From: an uncultured Oscillospiraceae bacterium
GTDB taxonomy: Bacteria > Bacillota > Clostridia > Oscillospirales > Ruminococcaceae
Direction: 5' to 3'
Assembly (NCBI GenBank): GCA_900546885.1
Contig: UREN01000036.1
Location: forward strand, 1-23,168
Length of the DNA: 23,168 nucleotides
The notes under the pieces were generated by a model. It was not told the DNA's origin. It did no database searches and saw only the letters and a program-made list of their open reading frames with translations. Below are positions 7,563 through 14,891 of the stretch, in pieces. A program made the translations under genes and the position numbers. Positions within the stretch are counted from its first letter, which is position 1, and each line of letters starts with the position of its first letter.

Positions 7563-7591
7563 TTGACAAATAGCCTAACTGGGTGTATAGT
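7563..7591 (+). promoter_or_regulatory. sigma-A promoter of the GntR-ABC operon
   Basis: A consensus TTGACA (7563-7568), a 17-base spacer and TATAGT (7586-7591). The start point would fall near 7598, giving a leader of about 80 bases. The -10 box is covered by an inverted repeat. Confidence 0.9.
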
Positions 7592-7600
7592 TAATTACAC
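7583..7600 (+). promoter_or_regulatory. candidate YtrA-type operator
   Basis: GTGTA (7583-7587) and TACAC (7596-7600) form an inverted repeat with an 8-base spacer, overlapping the -10 box and the predicted start point. GntR regulators of the YtrA subfamily repress their own operons from such sites, so the repressor encoded just downstream is the natural ligand. The site is seen; the binding is inferred. Confidence 0.6.
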
Positions 7601-7637
7601 AAGTAATGAACCAATAAACAAGAGGGCAAAACGAAAG

Positions 7638-7682
7638 ATGACCGGCCTGACATCAAATAGAAAAAGGAGGCGCAGACATTGA
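7638..7682 (+). CDS. possible 14-codon leader ORF
   Basis: An ATG at 7638 opens a reading frame for a very basic 14-residue peptide (MTGLTSNRKRRRRH). Its TGA overlaps the TTG start of the repressor gene (TTGA), as in translational coupling. The Arg run partly reflects the AAAAAGGAGGCGC ribosome site read in this frame, so the peptide may be fortuitous. A purine-rich GAGGG lies upstream at slightly long spacing. Confidence 0.2.
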   Translation: MTGLTSNRKRRRRH

Positions 7683-8065
7683 CAGGAAATTTCAGCGACA
7701 GCACATCCATTTACCTTCAAATCGCGGAAATGCTGGAAAATGACATCCTGCGCGGCGTGCTGGAGGAAGAGGGCCAGGCCCCCAGCACGAACGAGCTGGC
7801 CCGCGCGTACAGCATCAACCCCGCCACGGCGGCCAAGGGCATCAACCTGCTGGTGGATGAGGGCGTGCTGTACAAGCGGCGCGGCATTGGGATGTTTGTT
7901 GCAAAAGGAGGGCGGCAGCGCATCATGCAAAAACGGAAAGACGCATTTTTCGAAACTTATGTCAAACGCCTTGTGCACGAGGCAAGGGCGCTTGGCATCA
8001 CACGCGAAGAACTGGCCGCCATGTTGGAAAAGGCGGGCGGCGAAAAGGGAGGAAACGACGAATGA
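7679..8065 (+). CDS. GntR-family (YtrA subfamily) transcriptional regulator, 128 aa
   Basis: A short GntR protein: an N-terminal winged helix-turn-helix (about residues 8-76, beginning SIYLQIAEMLENDIL and including PSTNELARAYSINPATAAKGINLL and GVLYKRRGIGMFV), then only about 50 residues of helical C-terminal region. That reduced effector/dimerisation part is typical of the YtrA subfamily, which is nearly always linked to ABC transporters. TTG is the start codon; AAAGGAGG lies 8 bases upstream and no ATG fits. It is the first gene of a four-gene operon and ends in an ATGA overlap with the ATPase gene. It probably represses its own operon through the repeat at 7583-7600. Confidence 0.92.
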   Translation: MTGNFSDSTSIYLQIAEMLENDILRGVLEEEGQAPSTNELARAYSINPATAAKGINLLVDEGVLYKRRGIGMFVAKGGRQRIMQKRKDAFFETYVKRLVHEARALGITREELAAMLEKAGGEKGGNDE

Positions 8066-8964
8066 ACAAGGTATTAAGCGCACAGCACATCACCAAAAGC
8101 TATGGAAAAAAGCAGGTGCTGCACGATGTGAGCCTCGAGATAGAGCCCGGCGTCATCTATGGGCTGATTGGCCGCAACGGGGCGGGCAAAACCACGCTGC
8201 TCAGTATTCTTACGGCGCAGAATACCTGGGATGCGGGCACCGTCACCTATGGCGGCGAGCCCGTGTGGGAGAACGCCAGGGCCCTGGCGGACATCTGCTT
8301 TTCGCGCGAGCTTTCGCCCATGATGATGTTTGGCGAAAACACCTATAAAGTGCGCGACTATTTGAAAGCCGCGGCCACCTATTACCCCCACTGGGACGAA
8401 GCCTATGCGCAAAAGCTGGTGCAGCGCTTTGGCCTGGAGACGAAAAAGCGCATTTCGAAGCTTTCGAAGGGCATGCTGAGCATGGTTACCATTGTGCTGG
8501 CGCTTGCCTCGCGCGCACCCGTCACCATTCTGGATGAACCTGTGGCCGGGCTGGACGTGGTGGCCCGTGAAGATTTTTACAAACTGCTTTTGGAAGATTA
8601 CACCGAAACAGGCCGCACGTTTATCATCTCTACCCACATCATTGAAGAAGCGGCCAATGTGTTTGAAAAGGTTATCATCATGAAAGAGGGCGCCATTGCC
8701 GAGGTGGCCGAAACCGAAAGCTTTGTGGCTTCGTTCAGCTTTGTTTCGGGCAAGGACGAAGACGTGGCCGCCGTGTGCGCGCAGCTGGGCGCCTCGAAGG
8801 TGCTGCACACCGAGCATTTTGGCCGCCAGACGGGCGTGGCCCTGCGCGCTTCGCTTGCCGCGGCACAGCAGGCGGCCGCGGGCCGCGATGTGGACGTTTC
8901 GCCCGTGAACCTGCAAAAGGCCTTTGTGTACCTGGCTGGCGAAAAGGAGGATGCGCCATGCTGA
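8062..8964 (+). CDS. ABC transporter ATP-binding protein, 300 aa
   Basis: Nucleotide-binding subunit of an ABC transporter, YtrB/CcmA-like. Walker A GRNGAGKTT (residues 37-45), a signature read as KLSKGM (134-139, in place of LSGGQ), Walker B VTILDEP with Glu159, the D-loop AGLD and the switch His192 (IISTH). The signature form SKGM is common in the drug/lantibiotic-type export ATPases of this group. A C-terminal domain of about 80 residues follows the core. It overlaps the regulator (ATGA) and the next membrane protein by 7 bases. With two separate membrane proteins it should form a heteromeric membrane complex; export of a peptide or drug is the usual guess, not shown here. Confidence 0.95.
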   Translation: MNKVLSAQHITKSYGKKQVLHDVSLEIEPGVIYGLIGRNGAGKTTLLSILTAQNTWDAGTVTYGGEPVWENARALADICFSRELSPMMMFGENTYKVRDYLKAAATYYPHWDEAYAQKLVQRFGLETKKRISKLSKGMLSMVTIVLALASRAPVTILDEPVAGLDVVAREDFYKLLLEDYTETGRTFIISTHIIEEAANVFEKVIIMKEGAIAEVAETESFVASFSFVSGKDEDVAAVCAQLGASKVLHTEHFGRQTGVALRASLAAAQQAAAGRDVDVSPVNLQKAFVYLAGEKEDAPC

Positions 8965-9635
8965 GAACAACACGCTTCTGCGTCTGGTCTTACCGCTGGG
9001 CGGTGCCTGCCATGGTGGCGGCCATCTTTCTCATTTCGCTTATCAACCTCACGGGCACACGGGCCAAAGAGAGCCTGGTAAGCTATATTATCAGCACGAG
9101 TGTGGTTTATATGGTGCTGATTCCCCTCATCCTCTCTGTTTTGCAAACGCCGCAAACGGTGCGGTTCGCCCTTACCATGGGCCAAACGCGCCGCAGCCTG
9201 TGGGCAGAGCTGCCCTGCGTCACCCTTGCCTTTACCCTTTTTCTGGACACCGGCCTGTGCGCCGCGTTTGCCGTGCAGTGCCGCCTGTTTCTGGGGCAGT
9301 GGGTGCCGGGGGTTTTTGTCCCCGCCGTCTTTGTGCTGTTTGTAGCGGCCAGCATTTCGTTCTCTGCGCTGGGGCAGCTGGTGGGGCTTTTGGGCCACCG
9401 GTTCGGCGGCCGCGGCTGGCTGGGCGGCCTTGTGGGCCTGCTGGCGCTGATTGTGGCGGCCGGGCTGGCTGTGGCATTTGCGCCCTATTCTGTGCAGCAG
9501 GGCATGGTGCTGCTGTTTTTCGACCCCGCCCGAACATGGGCGGCCGTGGGTGCCAGTGTATTGGGCGCGCTGGTGGTGTGCGGCGCCGTGCAGGCGGCCA
9601 GTTGGCTGATTTTGCGGCGCATTTGCGTGAAGTGA
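8958..9635 (+). CDS. ABC transporter membrane subunit, 225 aa
   Basis: A polytopic membrane protein with about six hydrophobic segments (near residues 14-35, 45-65, 85-105, 115-145, 150-175 and 195-220). It has no recognisable enzyme motif. A short soluble stretch between segments two and three reads QTPQTVRFALTMGQTRRSLW; the similar phrase AITMGCTRRTYL occurs in the next gene, so the two are diverged paralogues of one permease family. ATG at 8958 has GGAGG 7 bases upstream. Its start overlaps the ATPase end, which implies coupled translation and stoichiometric production. Confidence 0.88.
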   Translation: MLRTTRFCVWSYRWAVPAMVAAIFLISLINLTGTRAKESLVSYIISTSVVYMVLIPLILSVLQTPQTVRFALTMGQTRRSLWAELPCVTLAFTLFLDTGLCAAFAVQCRLFLGQWVPGVFVPAVFVLFVAASISFSALGQLVGLLGHRFGGRGWLGGLVGLLALIVAAGLAVAFAPYSVQQGMVLLFFDPARTWAAVGASVLGALVVCGAVQAASWLILRRICVK

Positions 9636-9645
9636 GGTGGCTGGA

Positions 9646-10392
9646 ATGCTGAAAGCAATCAAACGGGAAATGAAAGGCGGCCTGCCCATGCTGTGGCTGG
9701 CGCTTGGAATCAGCTGGGGCCTGGCGCTGGTGCTGGAAGTGACGGTCAATTCCATCAGCGCGGCCAGCGGGTTTCAAAACGACGGCTGGCTTTCCATAGG
9801 CGGCGTGGTGGCGCTGGGCGCAGCGGGCCTTGTATTCTTTGTGAGTGGGGCGGTGCAGTTCTCTTCCTCGTTCCATCTTGCCATCACCATGGGCTGCACG
9901 CGCCGCACCTACCTGCTTAGCGCCTTTGTGGCCAATGTGGTGCTGGCGCTGGCCGCCCTGCTGGCCACCTGGCCCATCAGCCCGCTGGCGCGCCTGGCAA
10001 AGCAGGTGCTTTTCCCCATGGCCCCGCTGGAGGGCGGCAGCCTTTACAGCGCCGTGCCTGCGCTGTGGGTGTTTGAAGGGCATATTTGGATGGTGCCCAT
10101 GATTGCCCTGACGGTGGTGGCCGCTGGCGGTGTAATGGGCGGCCTGATGCAGCGCTTTGGCCAGGCCGGCTTTTGGGTGGTGTGGGTGTTCAGCATGCTG
10201 CTGGGCGCCTGTGCCGGCAGAATGGCAGAGCTGATTGTTTCCGCACAAAGCGGCCTGCTTTTCCGCATCAAGCAGTTCTTTTTGTCTATTGGCGCGCTGC
10301 ACGAATGGCACTGGGCGCTAATCTGGCTGGCCGGTGCGCTGGCACTGGCGGGCGTGGTGTGGCTGCTTTTGCGCCGCGCGCCTGTCAAATAA
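9646..10392 (+). CDS. ABC transporter membrane subunit, 248 aa
   Basis: Second polytopic membrane protein of the cassette, with about six hydrophobic segments (near residues 16-35, 48-72, 85-110, 140-165, 170-195 and 222-243). Its loop phrase SFHLAITMGCTRRTYL parallels the first subunit, supporting a heterodimeric permease. I chose ATG 9646, with GAGG 8 bases upstream; an in-frame GTG at 9637 would add three residues and sits too close to the site. It starts 10 bases after the previous stop and ends 36 bases before the operon terminator hairpin. Confidence 0.88.
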   Translation: MLKAIKREMKGGLPMLWLALGISWGLALVLEVTVNSISAASGFQNDGWLSIGGVVALGAAGLVFFVSGAVQFSSSFHLAITMGCTRRTYLLSAFVANVVLALAALLATWPISPLARLAKQVLFPMAPLEGGSLYSAVPALWVFEGHIWMVPMIALTVVAAGGVMGGLMQRFGQAGFWVVWVFSMLLGACAGRMAELIVSAQSGLLFRIKQFFLSIGALHEWHWALIWLAGALALAGVVWLLLRRAPVK

Positions 10393-10427
10393 AAAAAGAG
10401 GGGCCGGGCATGGCCCAATTGCAAAGC

Positions 10428-10472
10428 GCGCCCCATGGCGGCCACCAGGCCGCCATGGGGCGCTGTGTTTTT
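10428..10472 (+). terminator. terminator of the GntR-ABC operon
   Basis: A 15-bp perfect stem (10428-10442 with 10449-10463, arms GCGCCCCATGGCGGC and complement), a 6-base loop, then TGTGTTTTT. It stands 36 bases after the last transporter gene. Confidence 0.88.
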
Positions 10473-10493
10473 GCCCAAAAAGGCAAAGCCTTA

Positions 10494-10560
10494 GGCGTGT
10501 TGATGTAAAAAACATTGCCTCTGAAACCGAAATTCGGGTGCATCGCATCGTCAACGCGCC
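10494..10560 (+). ncRNA. isolated structured element of unknown identity
   Basis: GGCGTGTTGATG (10494-10505) can pair with CGTCAACGCGCC (10549-10560) in a 12-bp stem including two G-U pairs, enclosing a 43-base loop with a small CCG/CGG hairpin near 10527-10537. TTTT follows the right arm. It lies outside any gene, after one terminator and before the next promoter. Bases 10491-10502 recur at 23090. I know no RNA family that fits; it might be a small RNA, an attenuator or an extragenic repeat. Confidence 0.35.
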
Positions 10561-10576
10561 TTTTATGCCGTTTTGG

Positions 10577-10605
10577 TTGCTTCATGCGGCGGCGTCTGGT
10601 ATGAT
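10577..10605 (+). promoter_or_regulatory. candidate promoter of the CPBP-amylase operon
   Basis: TTGCTT (10577-10582), a 17-base spacer, and TATGAT (10600-10605). The predicted start point, about 10612, lies upstream of the GTG chosen for the CPBP gene and downstream of the in-frame ATG at 10601, which argues against that ATG. Confidence 0.55.
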
Positions 10606-10657
10606 GGACATATCCGCACGCGCAAGGCGTGCAAACCAGGGAAGGGGGGCGCCCGGG

Positions 10658-11551
10658 GTGGAGCTTTCGTTTCGCGCGCGTGTTTCGCGCACGGCCGGGG
10701 CATACGCCGCGCTTTTGCTGGCCACGCAGGTGGGCGCAGTGCTGTGCGCGGCGCTGCTGCGCGCCGTTTGGCCGCAGCTTGTGCAAAGTGGCTGGGGCGT
10801 GTGGCTTGTCACCGACATCCCCCTTTACGGCGTGGCCGCGCCCGCTGCCCTTGCCTGGCTGCGCCGCGCCGTGCCCGCCGGGCCGCGCCCGGCGCGCGGG
10901 CCTGTGCGCCCCTGGCGCGCCGTGCCGTGGCTGGTGTGCGTGCTGGGGCTTGCCTACCTTGCCAATTTTGTCACCTTGCTGGTGGCCCCGGCGGCACAGC
11001 AAAGCGGGCAAGTTGCCTCGCTTGCGCTGGGCGGCAGCATGTGGGCAAACGCCCTGTTTGGGTGCGTTGTTGCGCCCTTGGGGGAGGAATGGCTGTTTCG
11101 CAAAACGCTGCACGGCGCCGTGGGCCTGTATGGGGAAAAGGTGTATGTGGCGCTTTCGGCGCTGATGTTTGCGCTGTTTCATTGCAATATGGCGCAGTTT
11201 TTATACACGCTGTGCGTGGGTGCGGCGCTGGCCGCCCTGTATGCGCGCACGGGCCGCCTGTGGGCCGCCGTGCTGGCGCATATGGCTGTGAACGCCACAG
11301 GCTTTCTGGCTGCGCCGCTGGCTATGCAGAATGCCACGGCTGCGCTGTGCTTTTCCGGCCTTGCGTTTTTCTGCATGTTCACGGGTGCGCTGTGGCTTGT
11401 TTTCCGCCTGAAAGGGTTTTGGCAGGGGCTGCGGCCCGGCCCGCGAAGCGTGCTGCACCCCGTGCACGAGGCGCTGCGCGCCCGCGGCCTTGTGCTGTAT
11501 GCCGCGCTGTGCATTGCCTTTGCCCTTGCGGCGGCATGGCAGGGCGCATAA
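10658..11551 (+). CDS. CPBP-family intramembrane metalloprotease, 297 aa
   Basis: A polytopic protein of the CPBP (Abi/Rce1-like) family. The catalytic motifs are intact: EExxxR at residues 143-148 (PLGEEWLFRKTLHGA), FxxxH with His175 (MFALFHCN), and HxxxN at 208-212 (AHMAVNATG). Hydrophobic segments surround them, about eight in all. The family cleaves or processes substrates in the membrane; in Gram-positives members act in bacteriocin self-immunity or peptide maturation, but many have no known substrate. GTG 10658 is preferred as start: GGAAGGGGGG lies about 7 bases upstream and the promoter ends before it. It is the first gene of a plus-strand run, 25 bases before the amylase. Confidence 0.88.
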   Translation: MELSFRARVSRTAGAYAALLLATQVGAVLCAALLRAVWPQLVQSGWGVWLVTDIPLYGVAAPAALAWLRRAVPAGPRPARGPVRPWRAVPWLVCVLGLAYLANFVTLLVAPAAQQSGQVASLALGGSMWANALFGCVVAPLGEEWLFRKTLHGAVGLYGEKVYVALSALMFALFHCNMAQFLYTLCVGAALAALYARTGRLWAAVLAHMAVNATGFLAAPLAMQNATAALCFSGLAFFCMFTGALWLVFRLKGFWQGLRPGPRSVLHPVHEALRARGLVLYAALCIAFALAAAWQGA

Positions 11552-11576
11552 GAAAAAGCAGAGAGGAAGCGATACT

Positions 11577-12887
11577 ATGTGGTGGGAAGACGCGGTGGTA
11601 TACCAAATTTATCCCCTTGGCCTGTGTGGCGCGCCCGCGCAGAACAGCGGCGGCGAGGCCCGGCCGCGCATCCGGCAGCTTTTGGGCTGGGTGCAGCACA
11701 TCAAAAGCCTGGGCGCCGGGGCCGTGCTGTTCAACCCTGTGTGGGAAAGCGACGCGCACGGCTATGACACGCGCGATTATTTTGCGCTGGACGCGCGCCT
11801 TGGCACAAACGAAGATTTTGCCGCTGTGTGCAAAGCAATTCACGGCGCGGGCATGAAGGTGATGCTGGACGGCGTTTTCAACCATGTGGGGCGCGGCTTC
11901 TGGGCCTTTCGCGATGTGCAGCAGAAAAAACGGCAGTCGCCTTATCAGGATTGGTTCTGCATCGATTTCGGCGGCAACAGCAACTACGGCGACGGCTTCT
12001 GGTACGAGGGGTGGGAGGGCCACTACGAGCTTGTGAAGCTGAACCTGCAAAACCCCAGTGTGGTGCGCCACCAGTTTGACGCCATTCGCGAATGGGTGCG
12101 CCTGTTCGACATCGACGGCCTGCGGCTGGACGTTGCCTACTGCCTGCCGCCGGAGTATCTGCGCGCCCTGCGCGCCTTTACAAACAGCCTGAAGCCGGGC
12201 TTTGTGCTGCTGGGCGAGGCGCTGCACGGCGATTACAACCGCTGGATGAATGATGAAATGTGCCATTCCATCACGAACTACGAGTGCTATAAGGGGCTGT
12301 ATTCCAGCTTCAACACCATGAATTTGTTTGAAATTGGCTACAGCCTGAACCGTCAGTTCGGCCCCGAGCCGTGGACGCTGTACCGGGGAAAGCCGCTTTT
12401 GAACTTTTTGGATAACCACGATGTAGAGCGCATTGCCAGCATTTTGACGGAAAAAGCGCACCTGCGCGCGGCCTGGGGCCTTTTGTTTGGCATGCCCGGC
12501 GTGCCGGCCATTTACTATGGCAGCGAGTGGGGCATGGAGGGCCGCAAGGCAGACGGCGACGCGGCCCTGCGCCCTGCGTGCGCCGCGCCGCAGGAAACAG
12601 AGCTGACGCAGTACATCGCCGCGCTGGCCCGTGCGCGCGCCCAAAGCCCGGCGCTGCGCCATGGCGGCTACCGCCAGGTGCTGCAGACGAACCGCCAGCT
12701 TATTTTCGAGCGCGCGTGCGACGGGGGCCGCGTGCTGGTGGCCGTGAACGCGGACGCGGCGCCCTTCCAGGCACATTTTGACGCGGGCGCGCCCGCCGGG
12801 CAGGACCTCATCACCGGCGAAACCCAGCACTTTGGCGGCGCGGTGACACTGGCGCCGCACCGCGCATATTACTGGCATGTGGGCTAG
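11577..12887 (+). CDS. GH13 alpha-amylase-family glycoside hydrolase, 436 aa
   Basis: A compact (beta/alpha)8 amylase. All four conserved GH13 regions are visible: DGVFNHV (98-104), GLRLDVA with nucleophile Asp185, LGEAL with acid/base Glu214, and FLDNHD with transition-state Asp282. The N-terminus starts straight into the barrel (WWEDAVVYQIYPLG), with no signal peptide, so the enzyme is cytosolic and should act on imported maltodextrins or glycogen-type alpha-glucans. A short C-terminal beta domain (about 355-436) closes the protein. No separate N-terminal starch- or pullulan-binding domain is present. GAGGAAG stands 7 bases before the ATG. Precise linkage specificity cannot be read from sequence. 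Confidence 0.93.
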   Translation: MWWEDAVVYQIYPLGLCGAPAQNSGGEARPRIRQLLGWVQHIKSLGAGAVLFNPVWESDAHGYDTRDYFALDARLGTNEDFAAVCKAIHGAGMKVMLDGVFNHVGRGFWAFRDVQQKKRQSPYQDWFCIDFGGNSNYGDGFWYEGWEGHYELVKLNLQNPSVVRHQFDAIREWVRLFDIDGLRLDVAYCLPPEYLRALRAFTNSLKPGFVLLGEALHGDYNRWMNDEMCHSITNYECYKGLYSSFNTMNLFEIGYSLNRQFGPEPWTLYRGKPLLNFLDNHDVERIASILTEKAHLRAAWGLLFGMPGVPAIYYGSEWGMEGRKADGDAALRPACAAPQETELTQYIAALARARAQSPALRHGGYRQVLQTNRQLIFERACDGGRVLVAVNADAAPFQAHFDAGAPAGQDLITGETQHFGGAVTLAPHRAYYWHVG

Positions 12888-12919
12888 GCCCGCGCGCCGC
12901 ACACAGGAGGGGGACGGGA

Positions 12920-13501
12920 ATGGAAGCATATATCGAGACGCCGCGGCTGATTCTGCGGGGCTTTTGCCTGCAGGACGCACAGAGCATGTTCGATTCCTAC
13001 TGCAGCGACGAAGAGGCCGCGCGGTATATGCCGTGGCATGCGCACAAAAGCGTGCAGCAGACAGAGCGCGATTTGCGCGAGCGCCTTTTGCCCCGGCAGG
13101 CGGACGAAAACTGGCTGCCGCTTGCCATTGCAAAAAAGCAGCGGCCGCAGCAGGTGATTGGCAACATTGGCGCATTTCTGCACGGCGGCGTGGCCGAGCT
13201 GGGCTATGTGCTGGGCCGCGCCTGGTGGAACAAAGGCTATATGAGCGAGGCGCTGGCCGCCGTGGTGGAATATCTGTTCACCTGCACGCCGGTGCACAGC
13301 ATTGCGGCCTGGTACGAGTGGGCAAACCCTGCCTCCGGCGCGGTGCTGAAAAAGCAGGGCTTTGTATACGAGAAAGAAATTTTCGATAAGCGCAAGGTGG
13401 ATTCGCCCCCGCAGGACACGGTGCCTTGCGCATACTGCCGCCTTACAAAAGCGTGCTGGGCCGCGCGCACAGGGCGGGCGGCCAGCCAAAGGGAGGAATA
13501 G
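12920..13501 (+). CDS. GNAT-family N-acetyltransferase (RimJ/RimL type), 193 aa
   Basis: A GNAT acyltransferase using acetyl-CoA. It opens with the typical ETPRLILRGFCLQD and carries the central strand ELGYVLGRAWWNKGYMSEALAAVVEYLF (split: ELGYVLGRAWWNKGY, then MSEALAAVVEYLF), where the RAWWNKGYMSEA loop corresponds to the acetyl-CoA pyrophosphate-binding turn, followed by the ANPASGAVLKKQGF motif. The Ala-rich, Arg-containing C-terminal tail (about residues 172-193) extends beyond the normal fold end. Acceptor unknown: protein N-termini, antibiotics and small amines are all found in this group. Strong AGGAGG ribosome site; 32 bases after the amylase and 2 bases before the next gene, so it is in the same operon. 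Confidence 0.9.
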   Translation: MEAYIETPRLILRGFCLQDAQSMFDSYCSDEEAARYMPWHAHKSVQQTERDLRERLLPRQADENWLPLAIAKKQRPQQVIGNIGAFLHGGVAELGYVLGRAWWNKGYMSEALAAVVEYLFTCTPVHSIAAWYEWANPASGAVLKKQGFVYEKEIFDKRKVDSPPQDTVPCAYCRLTKACWAARTGRAASQREE

Positions 13502-13503
13502 GC

Positions 13504-14172
13504 ATGGATCAGCGCATTCTTCTTTCGGCCTCGCAGACGGGGTACGATTCCTATGCGCAGGCCCTGCGCCTTGTGGGCGGCGCGCCGCAGGGCGGCTATT
13601 GCCCCCAGGTGGATCTCTCGTGCGCGGGGCTTATTTTGTGCGGCGGCGTGGATATAGAGCCGCACCGCTATGGCCAGGGCTTTGCGGGCACAGAAGAGGT
13701 GGACGCCGCGCGCGACGAGGCGGAATTTGCGCTGGCGCGCGCCTTTCTGGCCGCGGGCAGGCCTGTGCTGGGCGTGTGCCGGGGCCACCAGCTGTTGAAC
13801 ATTGTGTTCGGCGGCGCCATCCAGCAGGATATGCCGCAGGCGCAAAAGCCCTTTCACCGCCATGCCTCCGGCGAGCCGGAGGACAGGGTGCACGCCATCC
13901 GCGCCGTGCCGGGCAGCGCCCTGCACGGGCTGTACGGCGAGGTGTTCAGCGTCAATTCATGCCACCATCAGGCGGTGGAAACGCCGGCGCCAGGCTTTGA
14001 GGCCACGGCCTTCAGCGAGGGCGGCGTCATCGAAGCCATGCGCCACACATCTCTGCCCGTGTGGGGCGTGCAGTTCCACCCCGAGCGCATGTGCGGCGCC
14101 TGGGCCCGGCCGGACACCGTGGACGGCGCGGCGCTGTTTGCATGGTTTTTGCGCCAGTGCGGCGGCGCCTGA
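13504..14172 (+). CDS. class I glutamine-amidotransferase-like (C26) hydrolase, 222 aa
   Basis: Belongs to the PuuD/peptidase C26 group, which hydrolyses gamma-glutamyl amides such as gamma-glutamyl-GABA. The catalytic triad is in place: Cys92 in LGVCRGHQLLN, His192 and Glu194 in WGVQFHPERM. Other family signatures are LILCGGVDIEPHRYG (about 43-57) and VNSCHHQAVE (150-159). The protein is somewhat shorter than Escherichia coli PuuD (254 aa), mostly by a shortened N-terminal part. No putrescine pathway partners are nearby, so the true substrate is open; glutathione- or polyglutamate-like compounds are alternatives. GGGAGGA lies upstream of the ATG. Last gene of the CPBP-amylase operon, just before a bidirectional terminator. 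Confidence 0.9.
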   Translation: MDQRILLSASQTGYDSYAQALRLVGGAPQGGYCPQVDLSCAGLILCGGVDIEPHRYGQGFAGTEEVDAARDEAEFALARAFLAAGRPVLGVCRGHQLLNIVFGGAIQQDMPQAQKPFHRHASGEPEDRVHAIRAVPGSALHGLYGEVFSVNSCHHQAVETPAPGFEATAFSEGGVIEAMRHTSLPVWGVQFHPERMCGAWARPDTVDGAALFAWFLRQCGGA

Positions 14173-14183
14173 GCAAAACAGAA

Positions 14184-14221
14184 AAAGCCCCCTCTTGCCC
14201 TGCAGGGCAAGAGGGGGCTTT
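14184..14221. terminator. bidirectional terminator between convergent operons
   Basis: An 18-bp stem AAAGCCCCCTCTTGCCCT (14184-14201) with its complement (14204-14221), with A's on the left and T's on the right, so it works on either strand. It ends the CPBP-amylase operon from the left and the queT-HAD pair from the right. Confidence 0.9.
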
Positions 14222-14246
14222 CTTGGCGGCAAGGGGCGCCGGCCCG

Positions 14247-14885
14247 TCACAGCGCCAGCAGCTGGCGCAGGTCATCTATCACCGGCGCGCCGGTGGCGGC
14301 CAGCTTTGCGCGCGGCTGGTGGCCGCCCGCAAACAGCACACAGCGAATGCCCAGGGCTGCGGCCACCTCAAAATCGTGGTCTGTGTCGCCCACCATCACG
14401 GCGCGCTCTTTTTCAAGGCCGCTTGCAGCAAGCCAGGCAAGGCCGCGCTGCACCTTGCTGTGGCCGTAAAAATCGCTTTGCCCCAAAACCTCTTCAAAAT
14501 ACCCCATAAGGCCGAAGTGGGCAAGCTGTTCGTCCAGCATGGCCTGTTCGGAAGCCGAAAGCACCACCTGCCGCGCGCCGCGCGCTGCCAGCGCTGCCAG
14601 CACCTGCCGGGCGTGCGGCTGCAGGGGGCATTCCAACAGGCGGGCAGGGTAAAGCTGCATGTACTCCGCCGCAAGCTGGCGGTAGGAACAGCGGGCAAAA
14701 TCAAACCCGGCGTCTTTATAATATTCCTCAATGGGAAAGCGGAACACGCGCCGGTATTCCTCCACGCCGCCCAGAGGCGCGTGGCCGTGGCGCTGAAGCT
14801 GGCTGTTCAAAAGCTGGCTGCAAAGGGCCACGTCATTTACCAGCGTGCCGTTCCAATCCCACAAAAACATGCCGGGGGCGTCCAT
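14247..14885 (-). CDS. HAD-superfamily hydrolase, subfamily IA-like, 212 aa
   Basis: A haloacid-dehalogenase fold phosphatase. Motif I reads LWDWNGTL with nucleophile Asp10; the second acidic position (residue 12) is Asn instead of the usual Asp. Motif II is Ser110 (VVLSAS), motif III Lys144 (GHSKVQ) and motif IV MVGDTDHD (164-171) with Asp167 and Asp171. A helical cap (about 15-85) indicates a small-molecule phosphate substrate, perhaps phosphoglycolate-like. GAGGAG lies 9 bases before the ATG, and the queT stop is 6 bases upstream, so the two are cotranscribed. The DWNGT form occurs in many Firmicutes HADs as I recall it, so the protein is probably active. Confidence 0.9.
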   Translation of the reverse strand: MDAPGMFLWDWNGTLVNDVALCSQLLNSQLQRHGHAPLGGVEEYRRVFRFPIEEYYKDAGFDFARCSYRQLAAEYMQLYPARLLECPLQPHARQVLAALAARGARQVVLSASEQAMLDEQLAHFGLMGYFEEVLGQSDFYGHSKVQRGLAWLAASGLEKERAVMVGDTDHDFEVAAALGIRCVLFAGGHQPRAKLAATGAPVIDDLRQLLAL

Positions 14886-14891
14886 TCTGCG

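Noticed and set aside
10601..10657. ATG at 10601 as start of the CPBP protein
   Set aside because: It lies inside the predicted -10 box; GTG 10658 has the better ribosome site.
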